This document shows, piece after piece, positions 17,562 to 28,498 of a DNA stretch of 64,000 nt (within the stretch, counting starts at the first letter, position 1; each line of letters opens with the position of its first letter). The position numbers and the translations under genes were made by a program. The notes beneath the pieces are model-generated. The model had not been told where the DNA came from. It made no database searches and was given only the letters and a program-made list of their open reading frames with translations. The DNA comes from Aliikangiella marina (GTDB lineage: Bacteria > Pseudomonadota > Gammaproteobacteria > Enterobacterales > Kangiellaceae), in assembly GCF_007004765.1 (NCBI RefSeq), contig NZ_VIKR01000001.1, positions 434,001 to 498,000 on the forward strand, given 5' to 3'.

Positions 17562-20390
17562 TTATAGGTTTTCCAATTGTTGTTTTTGTTCGATTAGTTT
17601 GCTAATCGCGAGCTCTGACTGGGCTAGCTTTTCTTTTTCCTTTTCGACAACCGCGGCAGGTGCTTTTTCGACGAAATTAGCATTCGATAATTTACCGGCT
17701 AAACGTTGCTTGTCTTTTTCTAGTTTGTCAATTTCCTTTTCAAGTCGAGCCACTTCAGCGGTCACATCAATAAGTCCAGCAATCGGGACTAAAATTTCCA
17801 TTTCTCCCGCTATCGCAGTCGATGAAGGCGGAGCTGACTCACCGACTTCCTCGATTGACTCCAATTTGGCTAGCGCCGAAAGAAAGCTGCGGTACTCATT
17901 CATGCGTCGAATGTCATTTTGAGTCGCATTTTTAAGTAAAACACTGACCGGTTTCGCGGGAGAAACATTAAGCTCACCGCGGATGTTACGAACGGCGACT
18001 ATCACTTGCTGTAACCAAGCCAAATCATTTAACGCTTTTTGATTACGCTTTGATTCGTCGAAAACAGGAAAAGCCGCTTTCATTATCGTGTCACTGTTGA
18101 CATTAACCATCGGCTTTAAACGCTGCCAAATTTCCTCGGTAATAAAGGGCATCATTGGGTGGAGCAAGCGCATCATACTTTCGAGCACATTGACCAAAGT
18201 GTGGCGGGTACCGCGTTTTTGCTCTTCACTTGCATCATCGCCGTATAGAATAGGTTTGGATAACTCTAAGTACCAGTCACAATATTCACTGCGAGAAAAC
18301 TCATAAAGTGTTTGTGTTGCCAAATCGAATCGATACTCTTTTATGTGCTTTTCGAAATCGACAATAGCATCTTGCAGCTTGCTGATAATCCATTCATCAG
18401 CAATACTCAATTCAAAATTGTCATTGTCTTTACCGCAATCCTCACCTTCAGTGTTCATTAACACATAACGTGCGGCATTCCATAATTTATTACAGTAATT
18501 GCGGTAGCCCTCGACACGACCCAGGTCAAAATTGATATCGCGACTGGTTGATGCTAATGCACAAAAAGTCGTTCTCAGTGCATCAGTTCCGTAACTTTCG
18601 ATGCCATCAGCAAATTCCTTGCGCGTTCTTTTGGCAATTTTTTCAGCATCTTGCGGATTCATCATCCCGCTGGTCCGTTTTGAAACCAGGCTCTCAAGAT
18701 CAATACCATCGATTAAATCAATTGGGTCTAAAACGTTACCCTTTGACTTGGACATTTTATTTCCATGCTCATCGCGGATGAGGCCCGTAATATAGATTTC
18801 CTTAAATGGTACTTTACCGGTAAATTTCAGAGTCATCATAATCATTCGCGCAACCCAAAAGAAAATGATGTCAAAGCCGGTTACCAAAACACTGGAAGGA
18901 ACAAATTTTTCAAGTTCTGGTGTTTCGTTTGGCCACCCCATAGTGGCAAACGGCCATAGTGCAGAAGAAAACCAAGTGTCGAGAACATCGTTATCCTGAC
19001 GTAAATTAATATCATCTGTGAGACCATTTTTAGCCCGAACATCAGCCTCATCACGACCGACGTAAACGTTACCTTGATTATCATACCAAGCGGGAATTCT
19101 GTGACCCCACCAAAGTTGACGGCTGATGCACCAGTCTTGGATATTTTCCATCCAGTGGAAATAGGTTTTATCCCAGTTCTCCGGGACAAACTTGATATCG
19201 CCATTTCGAACCGCATCGATCGAAGGTTTGGCGAGCGAATCAACGGCGACATACCATTGATCGGTTAGTAAGGGTTCAATAACATCGTGACTACGATCAC
19301 CGCGCGGTACTTTCAAAGCATGATCGTCGATCTTTTCAAGGAATCCAAGTGTCTCAAACTCTTCTACAATCAGTTTGCGTGCGGCGAAGCGATCCAAATT
19401 CGCGTACTGCGACGGTAAGGCATTGTCAAAATCATCGATCGGCTGGCCATTAATTTCAAATACTTCTGCAGCCGAAAGAATAGTCGCTGTTGGTGACATG
19501 ATATTAATCAATGGTAGCTGATGGCGTTTGCCAACATCATAATCATTGAAGTCGTGTGCTGGTGTTATTTTAACGCAGCCAGTACCAAATTCTCGATCCA
19601 CGTAATCATCGGCAATTACCGGAATTTTTCGCCCTACCAATGGAAGCGATACGAACTGACCGATTAGATCTTTATAGCGCTCATCATCAGGATGGACTGC
19701 CACTGCGCAATCACCTAACATCGTTTCAGGTCGAGTCGTTGCGACAACGAGATAATCTTTACCATCGCTCGTGGTCGCACCATCAGCAAGCGGGTAGCGA
19801 AAGTGCCACAAGAAACCTTTTTCGTCGAGATTTTCAACTTCCAAATCAGAAATTGCTGACTGGAACTTAGGGTCCCAGTTTACTAACCGTTTACCACGAT
19901 AAATAATGCCTTCTTCGTGCAAGCGAATAAACACTTCTTTGACTGCGTTGGACAAATCTTCATCCATAGTAAATGCTTCTCTCGACCAGTCAGGTGAATC
20001 ACCAAGACGACGCATTTGTTGCGAAATAGTTCCGCCCGAGGATTCTTTCCATTGCCAAACTTTTTCGACAAATTCTTCACGAGTGAAATCAGTTCGCTTT
20101 TTGCCTTCTGCATTGAGTAGGCGTTCAACAACCATTTGAGTTGCGATCCCCGCATGGTCGGTACCGCATTGCCAAAGCGCATCATCACCTTTCATTCGAT
20201 GATATCGAGTTAGCAAATCCATAATGGTGTGCTGAAACGCATGCCCCATATGAAGGCTTCCGGTGACATTGGGTGGCGGAATTAAAATACAGTAAGGTTC
20301 GCCTTTGCCATCCGATTTGAAGTAATCGTTTGATTCCCAGTTTTCATACCACTTTTGTTCGATGTTCTGGGGAGTATAGGATTTATCCAT
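17562..20390 (-). CDS. valS: Valyl-tRNA synthetase
   Basis: The 942-residue class I aminoacyl-tRNA synthetase charges tRNA-Val. Visible are the HIGH-like motif ([15 protein letters not shown], residues about 38-52), the [10 protein letters not shown] segment, the editing (CP1) domain with [18 protein letters not shown], the NKMSKSKGN motif (KMSKS, near 555) and a C-terminal coiled coil (about 880-940, [17 protein letters not shown]). Length agrees with bacterial ValRS. It follows holC with a 64-bp gap, in the conserved gammaproteobacterial order pepA-holC-valS. Confidence 0.98.
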   Translation of the reverse strand: MDKSYTPQNIEQKWYENWESNDYFKSDGKGEPYCILIPPPNVTGSLHMGHAFQHTIMDLLTRYHRMKGDDALWQCGTDHAGIATQMVVERLLNAEGKKRTDFTREEFVEKVWQWKESSGGTISQQMRRLGDSPDWSREAFTMDEDLSNAVKEVFIRLHEEGIIYRGKRLVNWDPKFQSAISDLEVENLDEKGFLWHFRYPLADGATTSDGKDYLVVATTRPETMLGDCAVAVHPDDERYKDLIGQFVSLPLVGRKIPVIADDYVDREFGTGCVKITPAHDFNDYDVGKRHQLPLINIMSPTATILSAAEVFEINGQPIDDFDNALPSQYANLDRFAARKLIVEEFETLGFLEKIDDHALKVPRGDRSHDVIEPLLTDQWYVAVDSLAKPSIDAVRNGDIKFVPENWDKTYFHWMENIQDWCISRQLWWGHRIPAWYDNQGNVYVGRDEADVRAKNGLTDDINLRQDNDVLDTWFSSALWPFATMGWPNETPELEKFVPSSVLVTGFDIIFFWVARMIMMTLKFTGKVPFKEIYITGLIRDEHGNKMSKSKGNVLDPIDLIDGIDLESLVSKRTSGMMNPQDAEKIAKRTRKEFADGIESYGTDALRTTFCALASTSRDINFDLGRVEGYRNYCNKLWNAARYVLMNTEGEDCGKDNDNFELSIADEWIISKLQDAIVDFEKHIKEYRFDLATQTLYEFSRSEYCDWYLELSKPILYGDDASEEQKRGTRHTLVNVLESMMRLLHPMMPFITEEIWQRLKPMVNVNSDTIMKAAFPVFDESKRNQKALNDLAWLQQVIVAVRNIRGELNVSPAKPVSVLLKNATQNDIRRMNEYRSFLSALAKLESIEEVGESAPPSSTAIAGEMEILVPIAGLIDVTAEVARLEKEIDKLEKDKQRLAGKLSNANFVEKAPAAVVEKEKEKLAQSELAISKLIEQKQQLENL

Positions 20391-20454
20391 GATTGATTAA
20401 CTCAGTAAAAAATAATCTATTAGTTTGAAATTATTGCTAACCACCTATTGGCGA

Positions 20455-20880
20455 TTAGATTTTGCGATGGTTCAATGGGTAGCCTCGCTCGCGGTAAAAC
20501 TTAAATCGAGCGCGCGCGAACTCTTTAGTTTCTTCGTTGCCATAAGCGTACTCAAAAACCCAGTTGAATCGGCTGAAAAACTGAGGGACTTCATTGGCCA
20601 AATTGATGAGCACGTCAGGCCTAACTTTGGGATCTTGACCAAAGCCGATTTCAATCGGTGGGTAAGTATCAGGATCTTCATCAGCTAGTTGATGTGGTAA
20701 GAAACTTTTTGCATCTTGAGTCCAAAGTAATTCATCAATGGCTTCAGCTTGTTTTCGGTTTTCGGCATGAACGAACACTTTCTGCCCTTTACGATAAGCG
20801 CGTTTAACGACTTCGCAAAGGTGCGCATAAGGTGTTTGATGATCGTCGGCATTTACCGAATAAAATTCAACTTGGGTCAT
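20455..20880 (-). CDS. holC: DNA polymerase III chi subunit
   Basis: The 141-residue protein matches HolC, the chi subunit of the DNA polymerase III clamp loader, which links the replisome to single-stranded DNA-binding protein. Visible are MTQVEFYSVN, CEVVKRAYRKGQKVFVHAE, ELLWTQDAKSFLPH and the C-terminal RARFKFYRERGYPLNHRKI. Position between pepA and valS is the classic context and supports the call. The Shine-Dalgarno is weak (GAGCGA). It is very likely transcribed from the pepA promoter. Confidence 0.95.
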   Translation of the reverse strand: MTQVEFYSVNADDHQTPYAHLCEVVKRAYRKGQKVFVHAENRKQAEAIDELLWTQDAKSFLPHQLADEDPDTYPPIEIGFGQDPKVRPDVLINLANEVPQFFSRFNWVFEYAYGNEETKEFARARFKFYRERGYPLNHRKI

Positions 20881-20930
20881 TGTTTCGCTCGCTGCAAATT
20901 ATCGCTTAATCGGCGATTGGCTCTCTGTTA

Positions 20931-22424
20931 TTAACCTTCACAACGGTTCATAATGTATTGAGTCAGCAATGGTACAGGTCGACCAGTTGCGCCTTTTGCT
21001 TTGCCGCTTACCCATGCTGTTCCCGCAATATCGATATGCGCCCAGTGAAACTTTTTCGCGAAACGCGAGAGGAAACAACCGGCGGTAATCGTGCCAGCAC
21101 CTTTGCCACCAATATTAGCCATATCGGCAAAATTTGAGTCTAGCTGTTCTTGATACTCATCCCAAATCGGCAATCGCCATGCTCGATCGCCACAGTGATC
21201 ACCCGCATTGAGAATATCGTGGGCGAGCGGGTTATGGTTGCTCATTAAGCCTGACGCTTGATTGCCTAAGGCGATGATGCAAGCGCCAGTTAAGGTTGCA
21301 ACATCAATAACAACATCTGGCTCGAAGCGTTCGACATAAGTCAATGTATCACACAGGACTAGGCGTCCTTCAGCATCAGTATTGAGTATTTCGACGGTTT
21401 GACCGGACAGGGTTGTCACAATGTCACCGGGCCGCGAAGCTCGACCACTCGGCATATTTTCTGCAGCAGCAATAGCGACAATGAGGTTTGTCGGGAGTTC
21501 CATTTCAACAGCTGCAACGAATGTTCCAAAAACAGCCGCGGCGCCGCCCATGTCATACTTCATTTCGTCCATGTTGGCGCCTGGTTTCAAGGAAATACCA
21601 CCACTATCAAAAGTGATGCCTTTACCAACAAGAACAATGGGTTTTTGCTCAGCATCGCCGCCGTTATATTTCATGACAATCAATTTAGCGGGCGTATCAG
21701 AACCTTTAGATACCGACACAAAGGCGCCCATACCCATTTCTTCTAACTCAGACTCGTCGAGGACATGGCAGTCAACTTTGTCATTGTCCACTGCGAGAAG
21801 CTTTGCTTGTTCTGCAAGGTAGGAAGGGTTGGCCACATTAGGCGGTAAATTACCCAAGTCGCGAGCTTTATGGGATCCTTTCGCTACCGCAATGCCTTCC
21901 TCAATCGCTCGTTCGCCAACAGTTAACTCTTTGCGAGTGGTAACATTAAACGTTAGCCGTCTTAGCGGGCGACGGGTTGAGTCGGTTTTGCTTTTGAACT
22001 CTTCAAATGCATACAGCGTATCTTGAGCGGCTTCCACTGCATGACGAACTTTCCAGCGAGTGTCTCGGCCTTTAACATTCAGTTCGCTCAAGAAACACAC
22101 GGCTTCCATTGAGCCTGTTTCATTAAGCGTAGTGATGGCCTTAGCGATAACCTTGCGATACTGTTTATCGCCAAAATCGCGCTCTTTGCCACAGCCGATG
22201 AGTAATACACGATCAGACAATGTATTGGGGACATTGTGGAGGAGTAAAGCTTGACCAAGTTTTCCCTCTAAATCGCCACGGCGAATAATGTTACTCAGGT
22301 AACCTTCACTCACCAAATCGAGCTGTTCAGCCATTGCTGACAGTTTTCTTGATTCAAAAACACCTACAACAACACAAGCACTGCGTTGTTTCTCCGGATT
22401 ACCACTTTTTACATTAAATTCCAT
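20931..22424 (-). CDS. pepA: Leucyl aminopeptidase (cytosol, M17)
   Basis: The 497-residue M17 aminopeptidase removes N-terminal amino acids; the E. coli homologue also binds DNA in Xer recombination. The C-terminal catalytic domain shows [17 protein letters not shown], the [10 protein letters not shown] signature (metal ligands and catalytic Arg) and [10 protein letters not shown] place the start at ATG 22424 (MEFNVKSGN) rather than at the open extension to 22478, because AAGG lies 6 nt upstream and PepA proteins start this way. It is the first gene of pepA-holC-valS and is divergent from lptF. Confidence 0.97.
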   Translation of the reverse strand: MEFNVKSGNPEKQRSACVVVGVFESRKLSAMAEQLDLVSEGYLSNIIRRGDLEGKLGQALLLHNVPNTLSDRVLLIGCGKERDFGDKQYRKVIAKAITTLNETGSMEAVCFLSELNVKGRDTRWKVRHAVEAAQDTLYAFEEFKSKTDSTRRPLRRLTFNVTTRKELTVGERAIEEGIAVAKGSHKARDLGNLPPNVANPSYLAEQAKLLAVDNDKVDCHVLDESELEEMGMGAFVSVSKGSDTPAKLIVMKYNGGDAEQKPIVLVGKGITFDSGGISLKPGANMDEMKYDMGGAAAVFGTFVAAVEMELPTNLIVAIAAAENMPSGRASRPGDIVTTLSGQTVEILNTDAEGRLVLCDTLTYVERFEPDVVIDVATLTGACIIALGNQASGLMSNHNPLAHDILNAGDHCGDRAWRLPIWDEYQEQLDSNFADMANIGGKGAGTITAGCFLSRFAKKFHWAHIDIAGTAWVSGKAKGATGRPVPLLTQYIMNRCEG

Positions 22425-22751
22425 TACAAACCTTACGTTTAGTTTCAAATCTTGCCGCTGAAATAGCGAATCAAGCATTGATTAAAAAATGTGCAAAAAA
22501 TTAAGCCTAGTAGGCCGCTTAACAATGACGATATTATCGACCGTCTAAAATCCCTGTATCAATAACCAAAAGCCATGAGCCCTTGAAAGTGCTTGTCTTG
22601 AAAGCTGTTGGTGCACTCAAAGCTATGGTATATTGAGCGCAATTTTCGAGGCAATTCAGCCTTGAACAGATACAAAAGCTTATAAAAACGCAAGTTTAAC
22701 GTAAAAATCGTTAATTATTAAGTAAAAGTGACACTTTTCTGAGTAAATAAT
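22425..22751. promoter_or_regulatory. Divergent pepA/lptF intergenic region
   Basis: This 327-bp region must hold the promoters of pepA and lptF. TATATT near 22629 is a -10-like element for lptF, but no well-spaced -35 is seen. No other gene or RNA is evident. Confidence 0.4.
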
Positions 22752-23879
22752 TTGATCTTAAAGCGATACATTAATAGCGAAATTCTGCGCACTTGCGGCG
22801 CGATTTTAGTCGTTCTGATCTTAATTTTTATCAGTACTCGTTTTATCAAATATATACAGTTAGCGGTAGAAGGCACAATTTCTTCCGCATCGGTGTTCAG
22901 TTTGCTCGGATTACAGTTACCGGCGATGGCAGGCTTTTTATTACCATTGTCATTTTTTATCGCCATTTTACTCACTTTCGGTCGGCTTTATAGCGATAAC
23001 GAAATGGCTGTAATCAGCAGCGTTGGGGTAGGCGAATTGCAACTTGCAAAAAACATTTTGCCCGTAGCTGTCATACTCGCGATTTTATCTGCGGCACTTT
23101 CTTTTTATGTCAACCCCTGGTCGAGTTATCAGACCAAAACCTTACTCGCAAAAGAGAAAGCGGAAGCAAAATTCGGTGCGTTTTCTCCAGGGCGCTTCCA
23201 AGAGAATTTATCGAGAACCGGAGTCGTTTTTGTCGAATCAAAAGATAATGCCGGTGAAATCCAGGGAGTGTTTGCAGTAACCGGCTTAGGCGAATCAAAC
23301 GAAAACATCCAAGTCCAAACGGCAAACAAAGGCCGTTTTTGGAACGAGTCGGGCCAAGACAAACGCGGCGAGGCCAGCTCTCAAGATTATCTGGTGCTAG
23401 AGGATGGTGTGACCTACTCGTTTGATAAAGCGACTAGCCAGTGGAGCATAACCGAGTATGGCGCTTATTTTATGCGAGTCGAGCCACCCGAGGCGGAGTC
23501 GCTCTCGCTCAAAAATAAGTCTCTGTCCACCGCGCAATTGCTCGACTCACCGAGTGCTGCAGAGTGGGCTGAATTGCATTGGCGTTTAGCGGCACCACTG
23601 TCAATCATTGTACTCTGTTTTATGGCTGTACCTTTAGCCAGAACCCAACCGCGAAAAGGTAAGTTCTCACGTCTATTTCCAGCGATAATGATTTATCTGG
23701 CATATGCACTTTTGATGATGAATGGGCGTCGCTTTATTGAGTCAGAAAAACTCCCAGAGTTTGTTGGCTTGTGGTGGACACATCTGATAGCAATAGGGTT
23801 TTGTTTTTGGTTATTTAGACCGACTAAACGCAAGCCTAAAAAGCAATCACAATCTCACCAAAAGGCTGTCAATGTTTAA
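22752..23879 (+). CDS. lptF: LPS export ABC transporter permease LptF
   Basis: The 375-residue inner-membrane protein has the YjgP/YjgQ fold: two N-terminal helices (residues 12-30 and 48-75), a third near 100-120, a periplasmic beta-jellyroll domain (about 125-265) and three C-terminal helices (near 275-355). With LptG and the ATPase LptB it extracts lipopolysaccharide from the inner membrane and passes it to the LptC-A-D bridge. It starts at a TTG with a MILKRYINSE N-terminus typical of LptF. Its end overlaps lptG by 8 bp, so translation is coupled. Confidence 0.96.
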   Translation: MILKRYINSEILRTCGAILVVLILIFISTRFIKYIQLAVEGTISSASVFSLLGLQLPAMAGFLLPLSFFIAILLTFGRLYSDNEMAVISSVGVGELQLAKNILPVAVILAILSAALSFYVNPWSSYQTKTLLAKEKAEAKFGAFSPGRFQENLSRTGVVFVESKDNAGEIQGVFAVTGLGESNENIQVQTANKGRFWNESGQDKRGEASSQDYLVLEDGVTYSFDKATSQWSITEYGAYFMRVEPPEAESLSLKNKSLSTAQLLDSPSAAEWAELHWRLAAPLSIIVLCFMAVPLARTQPRKGKFSRLFPAIMIYLAYALLMMNGRRFIESEKLPEFVGLWWTHLIAIGFCFWLFRPTKRKPKKQSQSHQKAVNV

Positions 23880-24939
23880 TTTGCTAGATAGGTACATAGC
23901 AAGGCAGGTTATCGGCGCAAGCTTGATGATGCTGTTATTACTGGCGGCACTGCGCAGCCTTTTTAGTTTAATTGATGAGTTAGGTGACCTTGGCCGAGGT
24001 GGATATCAATTATCGGACGCGCTTCTGTTTGTTGCGCTGATGTTTCCCAGCCGTATTATGGAGTTTTTTCCAATGAGCGTATTAATTGGGACGCTCTTTG
24101 GGTTAGGTGCAATGGCTGCTAACAGTGAACTTACCGTAATGCGAGCCGCGGGGGTCACAACCTGGCGAATAGCTGGCTCGGCGATAAAGTCTTCGTTGGT
24201 GCTCATGTTGTTGGTGGTGTTGATTGGTGAACTTGTCACACCGATATCAAGTAAGGCGGCACAACAATTAAGAACAGCCGCGATTAGCGGCGGAGAGCTG
24301 AGCGTTTCGAAAACCGGGCTGTGGGCGCGATATCAAAATCAAGTAATACAATTAGGCAATATATTGACCGATGGACGTTTGACCGAGATTAATATTTATG
24401 AGTTGTCCGAGACTCGAGCGCTTAAGAAAATCATAAAAGCCGATACCGCACAGAAACAAAGCCAATATTGGCTTTTGCAAAACGTGACTGAAATTGAATT
24501 TTCAGATAATGAAATTACGACATCAAATAGTGAGTCTAGAATGTGGATTAATCCACTCGATCAAGATCAGATTGACTCCCTCATTTTAGAGCCTGACACC
24601 TTAAATTTGTCGGGGTTATTGAGCTACATCGACTATTTAAAACAGAACAGTATGCAAGCTGAAGTATACGTGTTAGCGGCTTGGCGAAAAGTGATGCAAC
24701 CTTTGGCTATTGCCGTGATGATGTTTGTTGGCGTGTCTTTTATATTTGGGCCGATGCGCAATGTATCAATGGGAGCGCGAATATTGTCAGGAGTCATGTT
24801 GGGCTTTGTATTCCATTTAGCCAACCAATCCTTTGGTCCGGTCAGTTTAGTTTTCAATATTTGGCCATTCGTTGGCGCAGTGACTCCGCTATTGCTTTTT
24901 GCGGGGCTCGGATACTTATTGATGAAACGAGCAGGTTAA
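23872..24939 (+). CDS. lptG: LPS export ABC transporter permease LptG
   Basis: The 355-residue partner of LptF has the same layout: an N-terminal helix (LIGASLMMLLLLAALRSLFSL is its core region), further helices near 60-120, a periplasmic domain (about 125-265) and C-terminal helices (about 270-350). The N-terminus MFNLLDRYIARQV is characteristic. It overlaps lptF by 8 bp and is the last gene of the lptFG operon. LPS transport is essential in most gammaproteobacteria. Confidence 0.96.
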   Translation: MFNLLDRYIARQVIGASLMMLLLLAALRSLFSLIDELGDLGRGGYQLSDALLFVALMFPSRIMEFFPMSVLIGTLFGLGAMAANSELTVMRAAGVTTWRIAGSAIKSSLVLMLLVVLIGELVTPISSKAAQQLRTAAISGGELSVSKTGLWARYQNQVIQLGNILTDGRLTEINIYELSETRALKKIIKADTAQKQSQYWLLQNVTEIEFSDNEITTSNSESRMWINPLDQDQIDSLILEPDTLNLSGLLSYIDYLKQNSMQAEVYVLAAWRKVMQPLAIAVMMFVGVSFIFGPMRNVSMGARILSGVMLGFVFHLANQSFGPVSLVFNIWPFVGAVTPLLLFAGLGYLLMKRAG

Positions 24940-25229
24940 TCAAGCGGGTGGGTTAATCAAGCAAGTTGATCTAACGGTGAAATCGGATTCGAGCTGATTA
25001 TTGAGATAAATCACGCAGATTCGATTGAATGTTGCTGGAGGAGTGAGTTTTCTTCGGTTTCTGCTATACTCGAAGAGAATCCAATTAACTAAGTATCTGA
25101 AATTTCTGAATTAAACTGGGTTCTGCCAAGTTAAAATGAATAATATAAGGCGATAAATAAGTAACCATTCAGTACTAAACAGTGAAATGCTAACAATAAT
25201 CTTTTGGGACAAATACGGTTGGATAAGCC

Positions 25230-25709
25230 ATGCTGAAACTTCTAGATTTTTTTGGGCTCGCCATTGATGAGGACCGCGCTGATATCATTCCATTAATGGA
25301 GCTATTAGGCATTAATCAGGAAATCGAAAATACCAAAGTTGTTACTACTCTAAAAAAGAAAAATGGTCGTGATGCACCAATCGTCGCGGTTGCCAGGCGT
25401 CAGCAAGTGTTAAAAATGATTAAACCGATGCTTAATGAAAATATGCTGGAGCATGATCCAAACTTTTATGATAAAGAAATTAATACCTCAAGTGAACATG
25501 ACCGCCGCTATGGTGCCGAAGAAAAACTGCTTGAGTACGCCCTGCTCGTGGCGAGCACTAAGAGCAAACATATTTTAGAAACAGAAGGTGGGTTTATCTC
25601 GTTAAAGCAACTTAGAGAAGCGGCATTTCTTGAAACAAGATTTGATCGGTGCTGGGAAATTTTATCTTCACAAACTCATCACATCGTTTCTGCATTCCGA
25701 AAAGGCTAA
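25230..25709 (+). CDS. Unrecognised 159-residue protein
   Basis: I do not recognise this protein. It is soluble and probably helical, with an acidic N-terminus (DFFGLAIDEDRADIIPLMELLGI is split by a helix break) and a Lys-rich patch LKKKNGRD near 43-50. Further on are YGAEEKLLEYALLVASTK (near 90-107) and a C-terminal FDRCWEILSSQT segment. It has no signal peptide or membrane segment. A GGAT sequence sits 6 nt before ATG 25230, and TGCTATACT at 25062-25070 is an extended -10-like element about 160 bp upstream. It is monocistronic. Codon use looks like the neighbours, so it is probably a real, lineage-specific gene. Confidence 0.7.
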   Translation: MLKLLDFFGLAIDEDRADIIPLMELLGINQEIENTKVVTTLKKKNGRDAPIVAVARRQQVLKMIKPMLNENMLEHDPNFYDKEINTSSEHDRRYGAEEKLLEYALLVASTKSKHILETEGGFISLKQLREAAFLETRFDRCWEILSSQTHHIVSAFRKG

Positions 25710-26278
25710 CCTCAACGTCGAACGATACAGTAAATGGCTTAAGATTAACTGTCGAAAATAAGCAAAAAAAAACCCGGACAGATTGGCAGATCAGGCCGGG
25801 GATAGGCTCCATGATGGGAGAAATACAAGGAATTAACTGGAAACTCTCTTGTTTGCATATATTAAGACGAAAAAATCGCCAAATAGTTTCTTAAATCGCT
25901 AACGTACAAGTTACAAAATGTGACTGGAAACCACTGAAACTAAAAAAATTATAGACCATGAATGTGTACGCATTGGGGAGTCGCTCGGAGCGACTTTCAA
26001 AGCGCAAATCGAGTAGTTTCAAGGCGATTTAAGGGTAGTCGCAATTGATGCTTCAAATGATGGTAATAATAAATCGGTTGATTATTTCCAAATATTCTAT
26101 AAATATTGAATTTGTTGAATAAACGTCAAGCTTTGAGCAAGAATTTTTCCTGAATTCATCACTTTTATCTTAAATATTTTAATCGTTACTTGCGAAATAA
26201 TTTAGGTCTTGTACTTCTACCGTCTTTTTCTGATAGCATGCGCACTCGTCTCGATTGTCCCGTTAAAATAAAATAACG
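25710..26278. other. Intergenic region, possible minus-strand small RNA
   Basis: This 569-bp AT-rich region has no convincing ORF. It contains an 8-bp palindromic repeat at 25979-25995 (AGTCGCTC-G-GAGCGACT) and a hairpin with an A-tract at 25764-25800 that reads as a terminator on the minus strand. Since no minus-strand gene lies to its right, a small RNA transcribed leftward is possible. Confidence 0.35.
25764..25800 (-). terminator. Minus-strand terminator-like hairpin
   Basis: Read on the minus strand, CCCGG...CCGGG (arms 25796-25800 and 25773-25777) with a small inner stem is followed by nine T residues (A9 at 25764-25772). The protein gene to its left is on the plus strand, so the terminator has no obvious minus-strand protein gene to serve. 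Confidence 0.5.
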
Positions 26279-27046
26279 ATGTTAGATAAAATTCAGGTAG
26301 TACTATCCCACACAACTCACCCCGGGAATATCGGTGCAACTGCGCGCGCGATGAAAGTCATGGGGTTATCTCGGTTAGCTCTGGTTAATCCGCAAAAGTA
26401 TCCGAGTGCGGAAGCAACGGAGAGGGCATCACGCGCGACTGATATTCTTGCCGATGCGGTGGTCACTGAAGATCTCAATACCGCTATTGCAGAGAGCAAG
26501 TTGATCGTTGGAACCAGCGCACGAACCAGAAGCTTGCCGAGTAAGTTAATCACCCCCCGAAAGCTGACGGAAATTATTCAAGAGTCACCGACTAAGACTC
26601 CCGTTTCTATTTTGTTTGGCACCGAAAACTCCGGCTTAACGAATGAAGAACTTCATTTATGTCACTACCATGTCTATATCCCGACCAATCCTGATTATTC
26701 CTCTCTCAACTTGGCTTCTGCGGTCCAACTTATTTGCTATGAATTGCGACTCGCTTTTGCCGAAGGTGATTTATTGCCGGAACAACCGGTGGTTGAAAGC
26801 GAAGAGCCGATTAATCGCGCACAGTTTGATGGAATGCTTGAGCATTTTTTAACCGTTATGCGTGAGACAGGTTATCTGATGCCCGATCACGAAAAACAGA
26901 TTGATATCCGGTTGAACAGGCTACTCAATAAAGCGGAAGTAACGCAGTCAGAAATGAATATTCTCAGAGGCTTTCTTCGATCCGTTGAATATCAGTGCGC
27001 AAAAACGAGTAATATTGCAGCAGAGAAAGATTCACCTAGTAATTGA
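26279..27046 (+). CDS. trmJ: tRNA (cytidine/uridine-2'-O-)-methyltransferase TrmJ
   Basis: The 255-residue SPOUT methyltransferase 2'-O-methylates position 32 of several tRNAs using S-adenosylmethionine. Family motifs are visible: VVLSHTTHPGNIGATARAMK (motif 1, residues 6-25), LFGTENSGLTNEEL (motif 2, near 118) and YSSLNLASAVQLICYELR (motif 3, near 146), which form the trefoil knot, plus the C-terminal extension of TrmJ. The ATG directly follows AATAACG with no strong Shine-Dalgarno, so the mRNA may be nearly leaderless. Confidence 0.95.
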   Translation: MLDKIQVVLSHTTHPGNIGATARAMKVMGLSRLALVNPQKYPSAEATERASRATDILADAVVTEDLNTAIAESKLIVGTSARTRSLPSKLITPRKLTEIIQESPTKTPVSILFGTENSGLTNEELHLCHYHVYIPTNPDYSSLNLASAVQLICYELRLAFAEGDLLPEQPVVESEEPINRAQFDGMLEHFLTVMRETGYLMPDHEKQIDIRLNRLLNKAEVTQSEMNILRGFLRSVEYQCAKTSNIAAEKDSPSN

Positions 27047-27137
27047 GAAAAGTTACAATAGGAATGAATTAACGACAGTATTGAATGAATGATGAGAGTG
27101 CGACTATAACTAAGTTTATGGTCGAGCGAATAGCAGT

Positions 27138-28322
27138 ATGAAGAAACCGATTTATTTAGATTATGCCGCAACTACACCGGTTGACCCCTTGGTTGCGGAG
27201 AAAATGATGGCGTGTTTAACAATGGACGGGAGCTTTGGCAATCCCGCTTCTCGCTCACATCGTTATGGGTGGCAAGCGGAAGAACTTGTCGATATCGCGC
27301 GAAATCAGGTAGCCGATCTTCTAGGGGCTGATCCAAGAGAAATTATTTGGACATCTGGCGCCACTGAGTCCGATAATCTGGTCCTCAAAGGGATAGCGGC
27401 GGCGCATAAAAAAGGGCACATTATTACCAGCGCTTTTGAGCACAAAGCCGTTTTGGATACATGTAAAGTCCTTGAAGAACAGGGCTTTCGAGTCACTTAT
27501 TTAAAGCCAAGTGTTGAAGGAATCATTGAGCCCGAAGCAGTACGAGATGCGATTCAATCCGACACCATTTTGATTTCTATTATGCATGTCAACAATGAGA
27601 TTGGTACCATACAAGACATTGCCGCTATCGGAAGAATTGCTCACGAGAATCATATTCCCATGCATACAGATGCTGCGCAGAGTGCGGGTAAACTGGCACT
27701 GGACGTCACTCAAATGCCGGTCGATTTTATCTCTGTTTGTGCTCATAAAATTTATGGTCCAAAAGGTATTGGTGCGCTTTATGCTCGCAAAAATATGCAA
27801 CCGAGTGTAGAAGCTCAAATTCATGGGGGCGGACACGAGCGAGGCCTGCGATCGGGGACTTTAGCAACTCACCAAATTGTTGGTATGGGAGAGTCTTTCG
27901 ATATCGCACGCAATTCAATGGATAGCGAGGCGCAAAGAATACGCGCGCTTAAAGAAAAGTTTGTCCAGGCGGTGAGCGCCATAGGTGATGTTTACGTCAA
28001 TGGTGACCTTGTTAGAACAGTCCCGGGAATCGTTAACATTCGTTTTGAATATGTCGATAGCGAAACGCTTTTAATGGCGTTAAAGGACATTGCAGTTTCC
28101 TCAGGTTCAGCCTGCACTTCAGCAAGCGTTGAGCCATCTTATGTCCTCAAATCGATGGGGCTTACTGACGAGCAGGCACATTCTTCTTTACGCTTTTCCT
28201 TTGGGCGTTTCACCACGGAAGAAGAAGTGAACCAGGCTATTGCAATCGTCCAGCGTGGTGTTGATAGGCTACGAGCGATGTCGCCAGAATGGCAAGAGAA
28301 GTTGAAGCACATCGCCAATTAA
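27138..28322 (+). CDS. iscS: IscS-type cysteine desulfurase, short C-terminus
   Basis: The 394-residue PLP enzyme releases sulfur from cysteine as a persulfide. It is very close to E. coli Isc[20 protein letters not shown] at the start, [17 protein letters not shown], a PLP-lysine region [29 protein letters not shown], and the mobile-loop active Cys in [14 protein letters not shown]. It ends at [13 protein letters not shown], about ten residues short of the classic IscS tail that contacts the IscU scaffold. It lies 91 bp after trmJ, where iscR would be expected, and no iscU, iscA, hscBA or fdx follows. Confidence 0.92.
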   Translation: MKKPIYLDYAATTPVDPLVAEKMMACLTMDGSFGNPASRSHRYGWQAEELVDIARNQVADLLGADPREIIWTSGATESDNLVLKGIAAAHKKGHIITSAFEHKAVLDTCKVLEEQGFRVTYLKPSVEGIIEPEAVRDAIQSDTILISIMHVNNEIGTIQDIAAIGRIAHENHIPMHTDAAQSAGKLALDVTQMPVDFISVCAHKIYGPKGIGALYARKNMQPSVEAQIHGGGHERGLRSGTLATHQIVGMGESFDIARNSMDSEAQRIRALKEKFVQAVSAIGDVYVNGDLVRTVPGIVNIRFEYVDSETLLMALKDIAVSSGSACTSASVEPSYVLKSMGLTDEQAHSSLRFSFGRFTTEEEVNQAIAIVQRGVDRLRAMSPEWQEKLKHIAN

Positions 28323-28438
28323 GAAGCACTTTAGAATAAACTAGAAAATAACTTTATAGTAATAGTAACGAATCAATCAGTTTCCTCATCTCAATTTGTA
28401 ATCATCATTCGCTTGTGAAAGTTTTGTGATAATTTCGT

Positions 28439-28463
28439 GACGCAATTGAGAATTGCGTCTTTT
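28439..28463 (+). terminator. Hairpin terminator or leader hairpin
   Basis: GACGCAATT-GAG-AATTGCGTC is a perfect 9-bp stem followed by TTTT. It lies 117 bp after the iscS-like stop and 36 bp before the first spondin gene, so it probably ends the iscS transcript but could act as an attenuator for the spondin operon. Confidence 0.65.
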
Positions 28464-28498
28464 AATCTGTGTCCAGATTTTAACCAGAGGACACAAAA

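Noticed and set aside
21399-21822. Plus-strand ORFs of 115 and 133 codons inside pepA
   Set aside because: They are antisense to the conserved catalytic region of PepA and have no ribosome-binding site or family signature.
27501-27836. 111-codon minus-strand ORF inside the iscS-like gene
   Set aside because: Antisense shadow of a highly conserved enzyme.
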